Under the pieces are notes generated by a model. It ran no database searches. It saw only the letters and a list, made by a program, of their open reading frames with translations, and was not told where the DNA came from. Shown piece after piece: positions 21,484-34,000 of a DNA stretch of 64,000 nucleotides. Position numbers and translations under genes: made by a program. Source of the stretch: Campanula takesimana (Eukaryota; Streptophyta; Magnoliopsida; Asterales; Campanulaceae); the NCBI GenBank assembly GCA_026119855.1, contig JAOWBW010000389.1:627501-691500 (forward strand). The letters are read 5' to 3'. Position 1 is the first letter of the stretch, and each line of letters opens with the position of its first letter.

Positions 21484-24400
21484 TTAGTCTGCTCTGGACT
21501 GTCCAGCTCTGGATGAAAGAATGATGCCAACAATGAGGCCATAGAGAGCCAACGCTTCAGCAAAAATGAGAATAAGGATCATCCCTACGAAAAGCTTTGG
21601 TTGCTGTGCATTGGCCCTGCAAGATAGAAAAATAAAATCAAACCACTTGAAAATTCCCGAAAGTGAGAACAGAATAGAGCCACATGGTTCAAAAGCAAAT
21701 CACATACTCCCTCTGTCCCAGAAAGTTTGTCCAATTTGACTTATTATGGTCAACTCACGTTAACTTTGACCCTACATTGTCCAATTTCACTTATGACTTT
21801 ACCAGGATGAATAGATCGACATCAATGTTTGGTTAAACTTCATTTCTGTCGACCATAAAAAGTCATCCGAGACAAACTTTCGGGGACAGAGTGAGTACAA
21901 GTTTTTAACAAGTACTCCTAACAAAGTCAATAATGGAAGCAATAAAGGAAGACCTACAATGAAGCCACACGAAATCCACCACTATTAACAGGAATAAAAA
22001 AATCCATGCTATCGTGCTTAACCGCTGGCAGGCTAAAAAACCAGAATTATGCACATGGGGTAACAGAGGTACTGATATTTTTTTATAGTACTGTATGTGA
22101 AAGCTCAGTGCATAGTTGGGATGAGTGATGCTGTAGTCTGCAAACCTATGAATTTAACAATGTCAAGCAGTCTTCTCTAATGTTTTTTTTTTTCTCTTTA
22201 TTTAATCTTCCTATGCCACACAATGTTTTTGTAGGTGCACAAGAAGAACTTAATTACTTGAGATCGCTTCGTATCAAAGTTACTTTTATACAAAAAGGGG
22301 AAAATATTAGCTAAAAGTTGGGACCTCATATGGCCTAATGATTCTTTTATATGTATGGCAAGATGGAAGTGTTCAAAGTAATAATATCCGCCTTTTCAAG
22401 TCATTAAAATCACTCCATCTGTCCCAAAATGGTTGTCCAAAAAAATTTTAAGTTCAAAGTAAGAGTCAAAAGCTTGGTGAAATCATATGTTATGTTAAGA
22501 AAGGGTGAATAGGCAGATATGCAGGTTTACAAGGCAAGTCAAAACATCAGTTTCTAATCAAAATCATATCCAAAAGGCTGAGCATATGAATGGATAAGTA
22601 ATTCACATATCTTCTAATTTCTAATCAAAATTTTATCCAAAAGACTGAGCATATGAATGGATAAGTTCACATATCTTCTCAGCTTCTAATCAAAATTTTA
22701 TCCAAAAAGCTGAGCATATGAATGGATAATATCTACTGACCTTACAAACTGGAATCTAATACTAATAGACATTATCTCCAAAACTCTCTTTGTTTCCTAA
22801 CCATGTATCAGTAAACAACTTCTGTATACGGGTACAAAGACCAATCCATCAAAGCTAAGTCTAGCCAATAATTATTTCCAGTCTACATATGATGACATAA
22901 TACACCAAATTCTGAAGTCCATGTGCTGAACAAAATACTATGAAACAATTGGGGGTGAATGATTAATAATATCAAGAAAAACACTACATTGCAGTCAAAT
23001 AGACAGAATACTTTTAGTAACGCCTCCTCAAAGAGCATCTACCAAACAGGTACAAGCACAAAAAGCATGTAAAGAAAGAAGTACTCCCGTTCCATCCCAA
23101 AATAAGTGACCAGTCCATTTACAGATTTTCAAAGAAATTAAGGAAGTACTCCCTCCATCCCTGAACAAGTAATGAATATGCATAAATACCTTAATGAGCA
23201 GACTATGTGATTGCAAGTGCATATTAGGACATTTAAGTAGAAAAGGTGAGGCTACTCACTTCACAATACTATGTACACTCTCTTGAGCACAGTTTTTTTT
23301 AAATTAAATGTACACTCATGGATGGAGGGATGACAACTTTTCCTACCTCTTCATATATGAAACCATTAGTGACTCCCACCTTAGCCCATAAGAATCACTA
23401 ATCCATCTACAGCCTTGAAAAACTACAAAGACTGTTGTGGTGGCCATGACTCCACCAGTGAATCCATGAAATCCATTGGCTTCTACCAAAATTCTTTGAT
23501 AACACATATTGTCAAATAACAGAGCACACCTCTTGAAATTATCATCATTGAGGTATATTAATATCCTTGTAGGTAGGCATGGAAATTTCAGGCATATGCG
23601 TTGACAATGGACTCATAAGTGGAACGAGCTAAGCTAGGACAGTGAACTCTTTAATTGGAAAAGACAGAGCATTAAATCTCAATATTTGTGAATAACAACC
23701 CATCATTCATCTATGACGCCTCCCGTTTAACCTTCAGATACCTCTCATTTGAATCTCAAAACACTTATCTATGAATCTACTACCCAACAACCAAACATGG
23801 CAATCTAAAAATTATTAACACAGTATCTAGTGATTGATCCATGAGAAGGAGACACACCACAAGGCATAACGAAGTAGTCAGCAAGATCACTACAAATACC
23901 ATATCCTGACAACAGCTATCAAAGGTCAGAAATCGCCTATGAGCCAGTAAGTATGCTAATGTTGCCACGGAAAGTACGAAGCAACATTTTTTTTCCAACC
24001 ATTCAAGATCAAATGCAAGGAATTCAAAGCCGGCCAAAAAGATCTACTTGCACCTCTCAGATTTAACAATGCTCAAATAGACAAGCAGCAGCCATGAGAC
24101 AAATATTCAACTCTATCAAAATTCAATAATCAATAACACCATGGAACAGATCGAATTAAAGATCAAAAGGTATGGCAAGCAATATCTCAATCATAACTAG
24201 AGAAACAAGCAAAATCAGCGTTTAAGCAAATCACATAATCAAAATTCAAACATAGATGGAGATAAAAGATATACCTAACACCAGCATCACCAACAATACC
24301 AATAGCCATACCAGCAGAAAGACCAGCAAGACCACAAGCAAGACCGGAAGAAAGATGAGCATAACCGTCAAAGAGGTAGTAAGACTTAGCCTTAGGGTTA

Positions 24401-24741
24401 ATTCCAGTACTGATAATGACAGCAATAATCAAACCGTAAATACCCAAAACACCAGCCATAACAACCGGAACAATCGACTTCATGACAAGCTCCGGCCTCA
24501 TAACTCCCATAGACGCCACTCCAACACCACTCTTAGCGGTCCCATAAGCTGCTCCCATACCTAGGAGAAATTAAGAAATCAAAATCAGATGATTATCACA
24601 GAGAAATTTGCAGATCGGTGGAAATTGATAATGAAATTGAGGATCGTCGGAGGAGGAGTTACAGGAGAAGACTAAGGCAGCAGCAGCGCCGAGGAAGCCG
24701 AAGAAGGGAGCGGTTTCATCGCCGCTGAATGTAGAAGACAT
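21484..24741 (-). CDS. VHA-c: V-type proton ATPase 16 kDa proteolipid subunit c
   Basis: Three exons (24741-24663, 24560-24275, 21616-21484) join in frame to 498 nt, or 165 residues, exactly the usual plant length. The product forms the membrane rotor ring of the V-ATPase, which pumps protons into vacuole, TGN and endosome lumens. Four hydrophobic helices are evident. Helix 4 holds the proton-carrying glutamate E142 (in FAEALALYG), and the chain ends [10 protein letters not shown]. Introns obey GT-AG: GTAACT at 24662, and GTATAT at 24274 with TTGCAG before 21616. The first codons read [20 protein letters not shown]. Intron 2 is long (about 2.66 kb) and contains a MITE (21707-21895) and a 67-bp tandem repeat (22552-22735). 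Plants usually have several near-identical c isoforms, so the exact isoform is not assignable. Confidence 0.97.
21707..21895. mobile_element. Stowaway-like MITE in VHA-c intron 2
   Basis: Starts CTCCCTCTGTCCCAGAAAGT and ends CTTTCGGGGACAGAGTGAG, flanked by TA. Confidence 0.8.
22552..22735. repeat. Tandem repeat of about 67 bp, three copies, in VHA-c intron 2
   Basis: Copies begin TTCTAATCAAAAT at 22552, 22619 and 22684, and each contains GAGCATATGAATGGATAA. The third copy is cut short. The rest of this intron (22736-24274) holds only orphan Stowaway-type ends (about 22412, 23084 and 23148). Confidence 0.9.
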
Positions 24742-24997
24742 GGTGAATTAGGGTTTAGATCTGCGGGGAAAAGGATCGGATTGTGAATTTGTTAATCCAC
24801 TCCGACGAGATAGAGATTGGGAAAACGATTAAATGCCTCTCCGGAATTGTTTTGTGTCCTGTGTCTAATATTATCGCTTGGCCTTAATTAACAAAAGACT
24901 CAGATTCATCTACGTCTACGGCTTATTCTAATTACGTTTCTACCCTTGATAGTGACGCGGATTATTGCCGCCGTCAAGGAACCTTCCTTTTATTTTA
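24742..24997 (-). promoter_or_regulatory. Proximal upstream region of VHA-c
   Basis: This is the interval between the VHA-c start codon and the MITE at 24998. It should hold the 5' untranslated leader and core promoter. No unambiguous TATA box is seen on the minus strand. Confidence 0.35.
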
Positions 24998-25222
24998 CTC
25001 CATCCGTCCCAGCACGACACGAGGTTCTTACTTTCTTGGTTATTAGTTGCTTTATTACCTAAAATGGACAATAAAACCCACTTGTCATTCTCACAACAAA
25101 AACTCCATACTCACTTTATCTCTCCTACTTTCTCTTACTTACTTTTTCATACTCACAATATTTACTTTTTTTTAATCTCCGTGAAAAGTCAAACTAAGAA
25201 CCATGTGCTGGGACGGAGGTAG
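24998..25222. mobile_element. Stowaway-like MITE upstream of VHA-c
   Basis: Starts CTCCATCCGTCCCAGCACGA and ends GTGCTGGGACGGAGGTAG, with long matching inverted ends and flanking TA. It lies about 257 bases upstream of the VHA-c start codon. Confidence 0.85.
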
Positions 25223-25263
25223 TATTTTTTTTTATGAGAAGATCAAAAAGAAAAAAAAATATA

Positions 25264-25508
25264 TTTCCACTATCCCATAACAATGTGGACCGATTATTTT
25301 TTTCAACTGATTTAAGATTTTTCCATAATTTTATGAATATCTAAAATATATCTATGCAATCCTAAAAAAACTATTGATAGTAATTCTAATGGTGAAGCGA
25401 TAACATTTTTTAGAATTACATAGAGATATCTGGATATTCATAAATTATGGTCAAAGATCGATTCAGTTGACAAAAAAAATTGTGTACATTATTATGAGAC
25501 GGATGGAG
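25264..25508. mobile_element. Diverged Stowaway-like MITE
   Basis: The two halves are long inverted repeats (AATATCTAAAATATATCTATG facing ATAGAGATATCTGGATATTC). The right end is GAGACGGATGGAG followed by TA; the left end is degraded. Confidence 0.6.
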
Positions 25509-25979
25509 TAAAGTAGTTTTTTTGTTTCTTTTCATATTTAAAAACAAACAATATTTATTGATTTATTATTAACTTTTTTTATTGATTATTAAGAGAGTGA
25601 GTCAGTCTTATGAAAAACTTGTTCTACACTAAAAGATGTGTAAAACTTGTTTTACATCAACCAAAACCAAGAGATTATGTTTTGCATTAATGGATGAAAA
25701 CAGGTTTTACACAAAAGCGAGTATAAAACAGGTTTTTCTCGAGATTTTCACTAACAGAGTTAATTATAATAAAATTATAAATTATGTTAAAATAATCAGA
25801 ACTACGTTCATCTTTTACTATATTTGGTTGAGAACAAAAAACAAGGCCGACCCAGGCAAAGAACAATACTGAGAAAGTGGAATTTCGGCACGAATTCCTA
25901 TTGCAGTACATTACTGTAACAAGATTGTAATAACAGCATGCATACCATCAAAAAGGCATTAGACTAATCACAGAAAATA

Positions 25980-26182
25980 ATCTTTCCGTCCCATTGTAAA
26001 TGCCACGTTCCTTTTTTGGTCCGACACAAAATAAATGTCGTGTTTCTTGTTTAGGAAAGAGTCCTAATAAAATTTTGCCGTTATACATGCAATGCAATGT
26101 ACTTGTTACAAATGCAGATTTTTATTACTACAATTTTAATGTTGACGAATCAAATGTGACATTTATTATGGGATAGGGGGAG
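25980..26182. mobile_element. Stowaway-like MITE
   Basis: The left end TCTTTCCGTCCCATTGTAAA and the right end TTATTATGGGATAGGGGGAG are inverted relative to each other. Boundaries are approximate. Confidence 0.6.
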
Positions 26183-28034
26183 TACTTAAACCACACAAAG
26201 ATGACAAATCGAATCAAACAATGAGACAATAGCAGGACTACTTACCAACTGCATAGTAAGAACATTCTAAAGCACTGCCAATTCAAATTTACAAGCACTA
26301 ATTGGACTGGGTCAGGGTGAGAGAGAGAGAGAAAGCATCTAATAATGCAGCCAAAAGCGAGAGTAAAAATCCGAAACAATTCTCGTATCTCGGAGTGTTC
26401 CGACTCCTGGGAAGTGATTATGGGGAAGAAAAGAAGAAACAACTAGAACACAATTGCAGTTCAGGCATCACACTAGAGTGTCTTTTTTTTTTTTTAACCA
26501 GGATATACATCTCAAGTTAAAATTAATTATTGCATCCAGAAAAAGGTGTGTACAATCCGAAAACTGTTTTTCTCATATTATGCAGAAGAAAGAGGATGAG
26601 ACCAACTGTTATATCAACACATATTTGCAAGCAAAACCGATCATATATTACAGAGATACAAACCTTCATTGCCGTTGATACCTCTCAACAGTGAAATTTC
26701 CAAGTAATGCTAACCTGGAAACAATGAGACAATTGTCAGCTAAACCAGTGCTTAAAAGAAGAGAGAAAAGTGGAGAGACTGATTACTGATGCAGCGTTGG
26801 AATGATTCCAATGTTATCAGCTTCAGCATGCCATAATGATAATGATAGAACACTTTTCGCACCCAACTATTGTTCTGAAGTACCATGCAGAAAGCATCCT
26901 CACTTGAACTATTCTATTTGTCCCTCTCCCCCACAACACAAGGCCTCACCCCCGCGAACCTCCCATAAGCCCACCCAAAAATATATAAACTGATCATAAA
27001 TACCGGCCATATGATAAAAAGGAAACATCCATCTTCAAATTTGATGGAGGTAAGAGATGAACATGCATCATGAATGCCATTAGTAGTCATCTTCAAGAGA
27101 TCTAAGAAGCCAGTAAGATCCTGCATTTCAGGGTGCCTTCATAAACATTTGGTAGCAGTTTTTCAACAACAACGGAAAGCAACCCCCTTGAGAATTGTTG
27201 CAAACATCACCGCACATTTCTGCAGAAAAGGATAAGAAGGGAAAACCACTCTGGAAACATGCTACTCTACATTGAAGTCCCTGATTTTTTTTGTGTGTGT
27301 TTGTGAGAGAGAGAGAGAGATCATATTAGCTAATCTTTTCGGTTAGTACCATCCTCTTCATGCTATAAGTCAAAACCCAGAATCAGAAGGTAAACACTTC
27401 AAGAAATTTCTCTTGTATTGCTGTTGCCACATAATCATCCTAAGCTGTACATATTTCTGATAAAGAGAAAAGAGAAGGCCAAAAATATAAATAAAAACAA
27501 AAATTAAGTCTTATCAGATCCCTTGAGAAAAAAACAAACAACAGGGTTCTTTACTTTCTACCAGAAGTACAGTCCTGATAATGACTACCTACCCTACAGG
27601 TGATCAGCTACGGAGTAAATAAATTAGGGAATGATATTGTCTATCATGAGGATAAGTTATGTAGAGCCAAATGCTTGGTTCCCTCATTTTCAATTGTAAA
27701 TAACGGAGGTCTTTGCCTTCTTGAAAATAGTTTTCTTCTCAGTCACTTGATATGTTCAGTTGAAATAGCAAAATGTAGCCAAATCTTTAAAGGAAATCAT
27801 AACTGGCCTAGTAATCACATTGGATCGTTACATGCTTACAGATATCTTTCCCTGTGTTCCTCCAAGTGTTTCGGCGCCTATTGTAGCTTGAATGAAAGCA
27901 GTTTAGTAGATAGAATATGTTGCCCTTTTAGTAAACCATATCAGAAAAGGGTCCGAGAACTCATGAGGAATGGGAATCTTTTCAGGTCTTTGCTAAGGGG
28001 CCAAGATGTATGACCAGTCAGACATCAGAAACCA
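26183..28034. other. Region downstream of LDL3, no gene recognised
   Basis: It holds a GA microsatellite (about 26318-26332) and another at 27305-27321. The 138-codon open frame at 27600-28013 on the plus strand shows no recognisable domain and runs opposite to the LDL3 3' end, so I do not call it. On the minus strand part of this stretch is probably the LDL3 3' untranslated region. Confidence 0.45.
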
Positions 28035-31000
28035 TCAAGATTTTATATGTGGCTTCATCTCCATGTGTCTCTCAATCAACTGGTCCACAAATGCTCGAAT
28101 CTGCATGTTGGAAGTTTTCAAGAAATAGATTAGAGAGTAAATAGTTAATCAACTATGTAGCTTCATACACAATGACGTCTTAAGTATAACAGCGTATAGC
28201 AAAGTAATAAGTAAAAGGGGTTCACTTGATATACAGGAATCAGAAACAATCAGGTGGTCGTATGAACATAGTTCCTTCCAAGTGTAAGTAACCAGCTTTT
28301 AATATCACCAACTAAAGCGTACTCCCTCTGTTTTATTTCAAATTGTACAAATAGTGCCATGCATGGGAATTAAGGAAAATTCTATAATATTAAGGCGTTC
28401 TGAGTTTGGAAAATTGGATATGGGTTATAAGTGGGGCAGGGAATCGTAATTGGGGTAGTTGTTGTGAGTATGACAAGTGGCCCCATAGCAACAACAAAGC
28501 CTTAGTCCCAAAATAGTTTGGGGTCGAAAGTGGGTACCATAGATTAAAAAACATTATAAAGTTACTCCCTCTGTCCCTAAATGAATGTCGAAATTTCATT
28601 TTAAGGGACATCTGAAAATCTCAACTTTTTGTGCAATATGGTGGCAAAGATTCATATATAATCTTGTAATCCTCTTTCCAAACCTTTGGTTTTGCATGTA
28701 TAAAGAGGTGAAAAAAATTTGGAAAAAAAAAACATTTTAAGGACAAAGTTATGTTCAAAAAAGGCATTCATTTTGGGACAAAGATTTTTTGAAAATGAAC
28801 ACTCATTTAGGGACAGAGGGAGTACCATTTTGGGCATGTGCAAGTGGGAGACCTAAAATGGAAATTTGTGCAATTTGAAAAGGGGCGGAGGGAGTATATG
28901 ATAAATAACGTTACAAAGAGAGATTTATAATAAATTAAACGATAAAAAAAGCCAAAACTCGGCATATAAACTTTATGTACTCTTAAGGCACACCTTGTTT
29001 TTGCGCTTAAAATCCAGAAACTCGAAAACAGCCATGGCTTTCTCTGCATCACTAGCATGCTCCATTACCTGAATTTCAAGAATGAGTGTGTTACGCACAT
29101 GGAGTGTATCCACAAAGAGCAACTAAACAAATAACTAGTTTGTTAATTGATTCCAAGACTTGGAAGTGAACGAACACATTGTTCTCTCCAGGATTGAACT
29201 TGTAATATTTTTTTCATTTTCGAGGCTTGAAATCAAGTTGTCAAAAATGCTACAAGGAGGCCATCAAATCGCATCCTCAACTTTTCAGCGGTATATGTGC
29301 AATCATTTTCAGTGATCGCAAACGAACTATAATACAACAAAAACACAAAACTCGCCAAGGATGATTAACATCAAGAACAAGTTAAAATGGTACGGAATAA
29401 CAAGAGAAGAAACATAACCTTAGTTGCCGTTTTCTTCATTATTGACTTATAACCTTCCTTGTCAATTTTCCTTGCTTTATACAGCGGCATGAGCAGCGAA
29501 GCAACATAATCCACAACAGCCTGTTTAATATTGTCTGCTCCTCGAGGTTGGTTACTTGCCAATTCTTTGTTCACTGTAACTTGTGAGATGGAGCTCTCAT
29601 TTGCCAATCCATGCTTCTGAATAGATGGTTTCGAGCTCATGTGTGAATCTCCTTCATCCATTATGTGCAAAGTCCGCTGGTAGAAATCAGAATCTGCAGC
29701 AGCTGCTTGAGATTGCCATCGGTCAATGGCACTGTAATCCTTTAACCCTTCACTACCAGCACTATCCACCCATGCTTTTGTGAAGATGCTGCTATCTACA
29801 GCAGCACTTTCTCCAGAGTGATCTCTATAATTCAACTGGCTCGCATTCTCATTTGAGTGGCTCCTCTGAGATCTGTTGTCAACTGACATTTTCGAACTGT
29901 CGACGTTGACACCAGCAGCACCAAAATCAACGGTCCAATCCCTCACTCTGCAATTCCTAGAATCTATCTCCGATACGCAATCTTGCTTTCCAAGGGCACC
30001 ACCTGACCACTTTTTTTTGAATTCAGTGTCATCCATTTGTGCAAATTGCTCACGTCTAGCAAATTTGTGAAATGAGGGTATCTTCGGAAGCTGCAGCGAC
30101 GTATTACACATGGCTCCAGACGACGCATATGCCTGCAATGCAAAAGGCTCAGCTTTAGCTTTCTGCTTTAAAGAAATATCAAAGACACAGTAGTATAGTT
30201 ACTAATTGAGATGTGGTATGAAATAATTTATATTTTTTTTTACCATATAACGTTTGCTCGATTAATAAAAAACACAAGCCTCAGGCCTGGTATAGTATAC
30301 GATAACATGCATACAGGTGCATTTGAGTTATGCTTGGCGCATGTAAAACTTTGTTTTAGAGAGTGTTTTTTAGTTGTAAGACACTAGGATTATTATGTAA
30401 AAAAAAATGACATTAACAGGGAAGTGGGAAAATCTTCTGAAAGCTCATAAACAGCACAAAACACATTTGATCTATAGAAGAACGGCTCAAGGAAGGGAGG
30501 AGTACAGACCTCAGCAGCTGCACGGGCGGCAGCACGAGCTGCTTCTGCAGCAGCAAAGGCAGCTTGTTCTTCTTCGGACATGAGAATATTTGTGTCCTCC
30601 TCTTCTTTAGAATCCTGTTTTCCAACTGACCCTTGAGACTTTGATGGTTTAACCTCAGACTTACTGCTTGTTCGTGTTTCCACCTTGACATGCTTGACAT
30701 GCTTGACATTCAATTTTTTCATATTTGTGTTGGCTTTGTTCTCTGTTGTAGCATGATGTGTACGTAGAGGTGGTCTTCTTGCTAAATTAGGTTTGCTTTT
30801 TGATGTATCCACGGCACTGGATTGTCTCAATAACTTCAGGCCGCTATTAGAAGCCTTTTCCTTGCGAAAAATTTCAACCCAGACACTAACAAGCTGGCTC
30901 GCTATAGCACGTATATCACGACTGGTATGTACACAAACCTTTTCTTTCACGGTTTTCCCAATACCTACATCAACAATGGCAAAAATAAAATACAATATAA

Positions 31001-34000
31001 GGGCTCTGCTGCATTATCCCATTAATAGTAATGCTAAGTAATCTAGAAAGAGCGGACCAAACACAAAGAAACTGTGAGTCCCCAAAACATCTTCGGAATA
31101 CCACATGGTGCCTATATTAGTCATTGACATAAAGTCAATCACAGCAATCCAAGGCTTTTAAACCACAATTACAACTATCAACCTAGACATATTATCACGC
31201 CAAAGGGTCATCTTATTGTTGTCTTTAATTATTTCTTCTTTGGCTCATGCACCTGAAACCTAAACATAAAAGGCAACATCTGACCCATTTATGCTTAAGA
31301 ACTCAATGCCATCTCCCCTACAACTACCCCACAAGCATCAATGAACATAAGATAGTACCTGACAAACGGACTGCAAGAAGATCAGTAGAAACAAGCACAA
31401 GGAGACGAACGCAGTGACGCAGTAACTGGGTCCCATCTTTCCCCATTGAATCCTGTTACGATTGTAAGATAAGAGTCCCCAAAAGGATCAGATTTATTAA
31501 AAAGCATACAAGAAGTTTCTCTAAGACTTGAAAATGCATCAGAGGAAGCACTTACCAATATCCATGAGTTGAGAATGCTAAGCCCTTCTTTAGTTCCAGC
31601 AAAGGATTTTAGGACTTCGACAGGAAGATTCACCAACTCTTTGACAAGATGCAACCGCCCAGCTGCAGTCTTTGCACTAGAGAACATATCCTGTAGCAAA
31701 CCTTCTCTCGTCGAAAATTGGGACCCATCCAACGAATTCTTATATAGAACATTCGAAAGTTCAATGGCATCAAGTCTCTTAATAATGTCCCTAACTTCAT
31801 TCCTTTCACCGTCTGACTGTCTCTGGGCAGCCTCCATGGCTTCTACTTCTGCTGTATAGTCATTTCCAGTACTCAATATATCAACTATACGCACAGCCTC
31901 TCGAAGCCCGCTCATCATTGCACCACCAACTGTGTCAGGATGCTCCTTGCAGGTGGCTTCGCCAGCAAAAAACAGACAGTTCTCGACAGGTCTTCCTAAA
32001 ATATCGTAGTCTTCTCCAGATGCCCCAACAGCAACATAGGAATAAGCGCCATAGCTGAATGGATCCCTTCCCCAGTCAGTCACAACTGATGCAACAGGAT
32101 CAGGAACTGCAACCTGCCCAAAAAGTTTTCGAAGAACTGCCACAGCATGGTTTACATGATCAGATGAAGTCGTGTTTGGGGAATTTATAGCTGCCTTACC
32201 AACCACCAATGAAATAAGAACAGGTGCGCCAACCGTTTTCTTAACATTCCAGAACATAAAGCACTGCCCCCTCTGGTTTGTTTCTTGTGCAGTAGCTCCG
32301 AAGTAATCAACAGAATCATCCCAAAAAACCTCAGGAAATTCAAGAACCACTTTATTTAAAACACCATAACCAAGTCGTTGAATGGATGAACATTTCCATT
32401 GCGGTAATGGTGGGGAAAACTTTAATGTTTCTGCTTTCAGGCACCCAAGTGGCACTGTTATCAGGACTGCATCTCCTGAAAAAACTTTGCCATTTGATGT
32501 GGAAACTTTAACTTTGTTGCACTGATCATCGCTTGTTACGTGACCCTCTGAAGGATAAGAAACATTTGTGACTACATGGTTCAAGTGGATGCGGAGTCCC
32601 TCTCCCAGAGATTCAACGACATTGCTGTAACCCCCTTTAATCATACAGTGAGCTCCTCCAAATCCTCCGTATTCATCATCCTGATTCCAATGAGGAAGGG
32701 AGACTTCATTTAGCAATGCGGCACACCCGTACTCCAAGTTGGCAAAATGCCAATCCATAACCCTCCTCTCAAGAGGACTCAAGATCTCCCCTTCAGATAA
32801 GCCATGTGCTGGTTTCTGTTCACTCTCTACATGATTTCTTCCCGAGCGAGCCATGCGACGCATTTTAAGAGCATATTCCAAACCATCCTCGAGGGACATT
32901 CCCGTAGCATGATCCCCCTTCTGGTCAACCAGCAATAATGTGTCATCAAGTAGACTATTGTATTCTGCTTCTAGAGCTTCGTCCAAATCTGCAGGAACTT
33001 TCTGACCTGTAACAATATCATAAAGAGGACAGTCACTGTTCAAAACAGTCAACTCGAGGCCCAACTGTGAACAAACCAAAGAAGAAGGGTCTGGTCTTCT
33101 TTCAGTATCCACATCTGCCTCGACACCAGTAATAATGCTAGCCCCAAGATCCACTGGCACAGAAAGGGATGAGCGGTCCGTAAAAACACGACCCCCAAGT
33201 CTATTCCTAGCCTCAAGCACAGTAACATGAAAACCCTGGCGCTGCAGGTGACGAGCAGCAGTCAAGCCGGCAGGACCAGCTCCAACCACTATGATTTTCT
33301 TTCTCGTTTCTGAATTACACTGTCCAACTTGATTTGCCTCCGTGTCATTAAATGAAGAAGAATGAACATCAGAACATAGTTTTTGAAGCCCACTAATTGT
33401 GGGAGGGATTCTTCCATCATTCTCTAAGTCAGTACATGGAACTGCACTCAGAAGATCCAGATTACTGGTTCCATTCTCCAGGTTATTCTCAGCTGCACTT
33501 CCCTTGCATTCAATTACAGGAGATGATTCACGCTGCAGATCGGCACTCCTTTGCTCTGGCTCTACCCCTAAGTCATCAAGTACTCCATCTTTATCCTCCA
33601 CGGATGTTTCAGATATCTTCACCCCACCGAGGATAAATGAAACTCCGTCATCTGCATTAGTAGCAGGGGCCCTAGGCTTCGGCCCAGAAGCTTTTTCTTT
33701 TGAAAGTGTGACATTATGCACAATACAACTGTCCCGCGTCCCCTTCTCAGAAGCAACACCAACATTTATATAACCCTGTTGGTAAATTGTTAGCAAAAGG
33801 AGACATGATAGCTTAAATCAACTAGATATTGCATCCTAATAAAGAATATAAGTATTAATAACTAGAGAAAGTGTATCAAAAGCAAAGAATAATTACATTA
33901 ATTTTAGCAAGCCAAGAAAGGGAACCGAATCCATATATTGGAAAATCTAAAAAGACTTACATAGTGATCAAGAAAAGCATAGATATCTCTAATCAGAGAA

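Larger units (their letters stand above)
28322..28894. mobile_element. Stowaway-like MITE with nested insertions, LDL3 last intron
   Basis: Starts CTCCCTCTGTTTTATTTCAA and ends AAAGGGGCGGAGGGAG, flanked by TA. It is split by another MITE (28565-28822) and by a SINE fragment (28489-28536). All lie inside the LDL3 intron 28101-28993. Confidence 0.8.

Noticed and set aside
27600..28013. 138-codon open frame, plus strand
   Set aside because: No domain, signal or family resemblance, and it overlaps the probable LDL3 3' untranslated region on the other strand.
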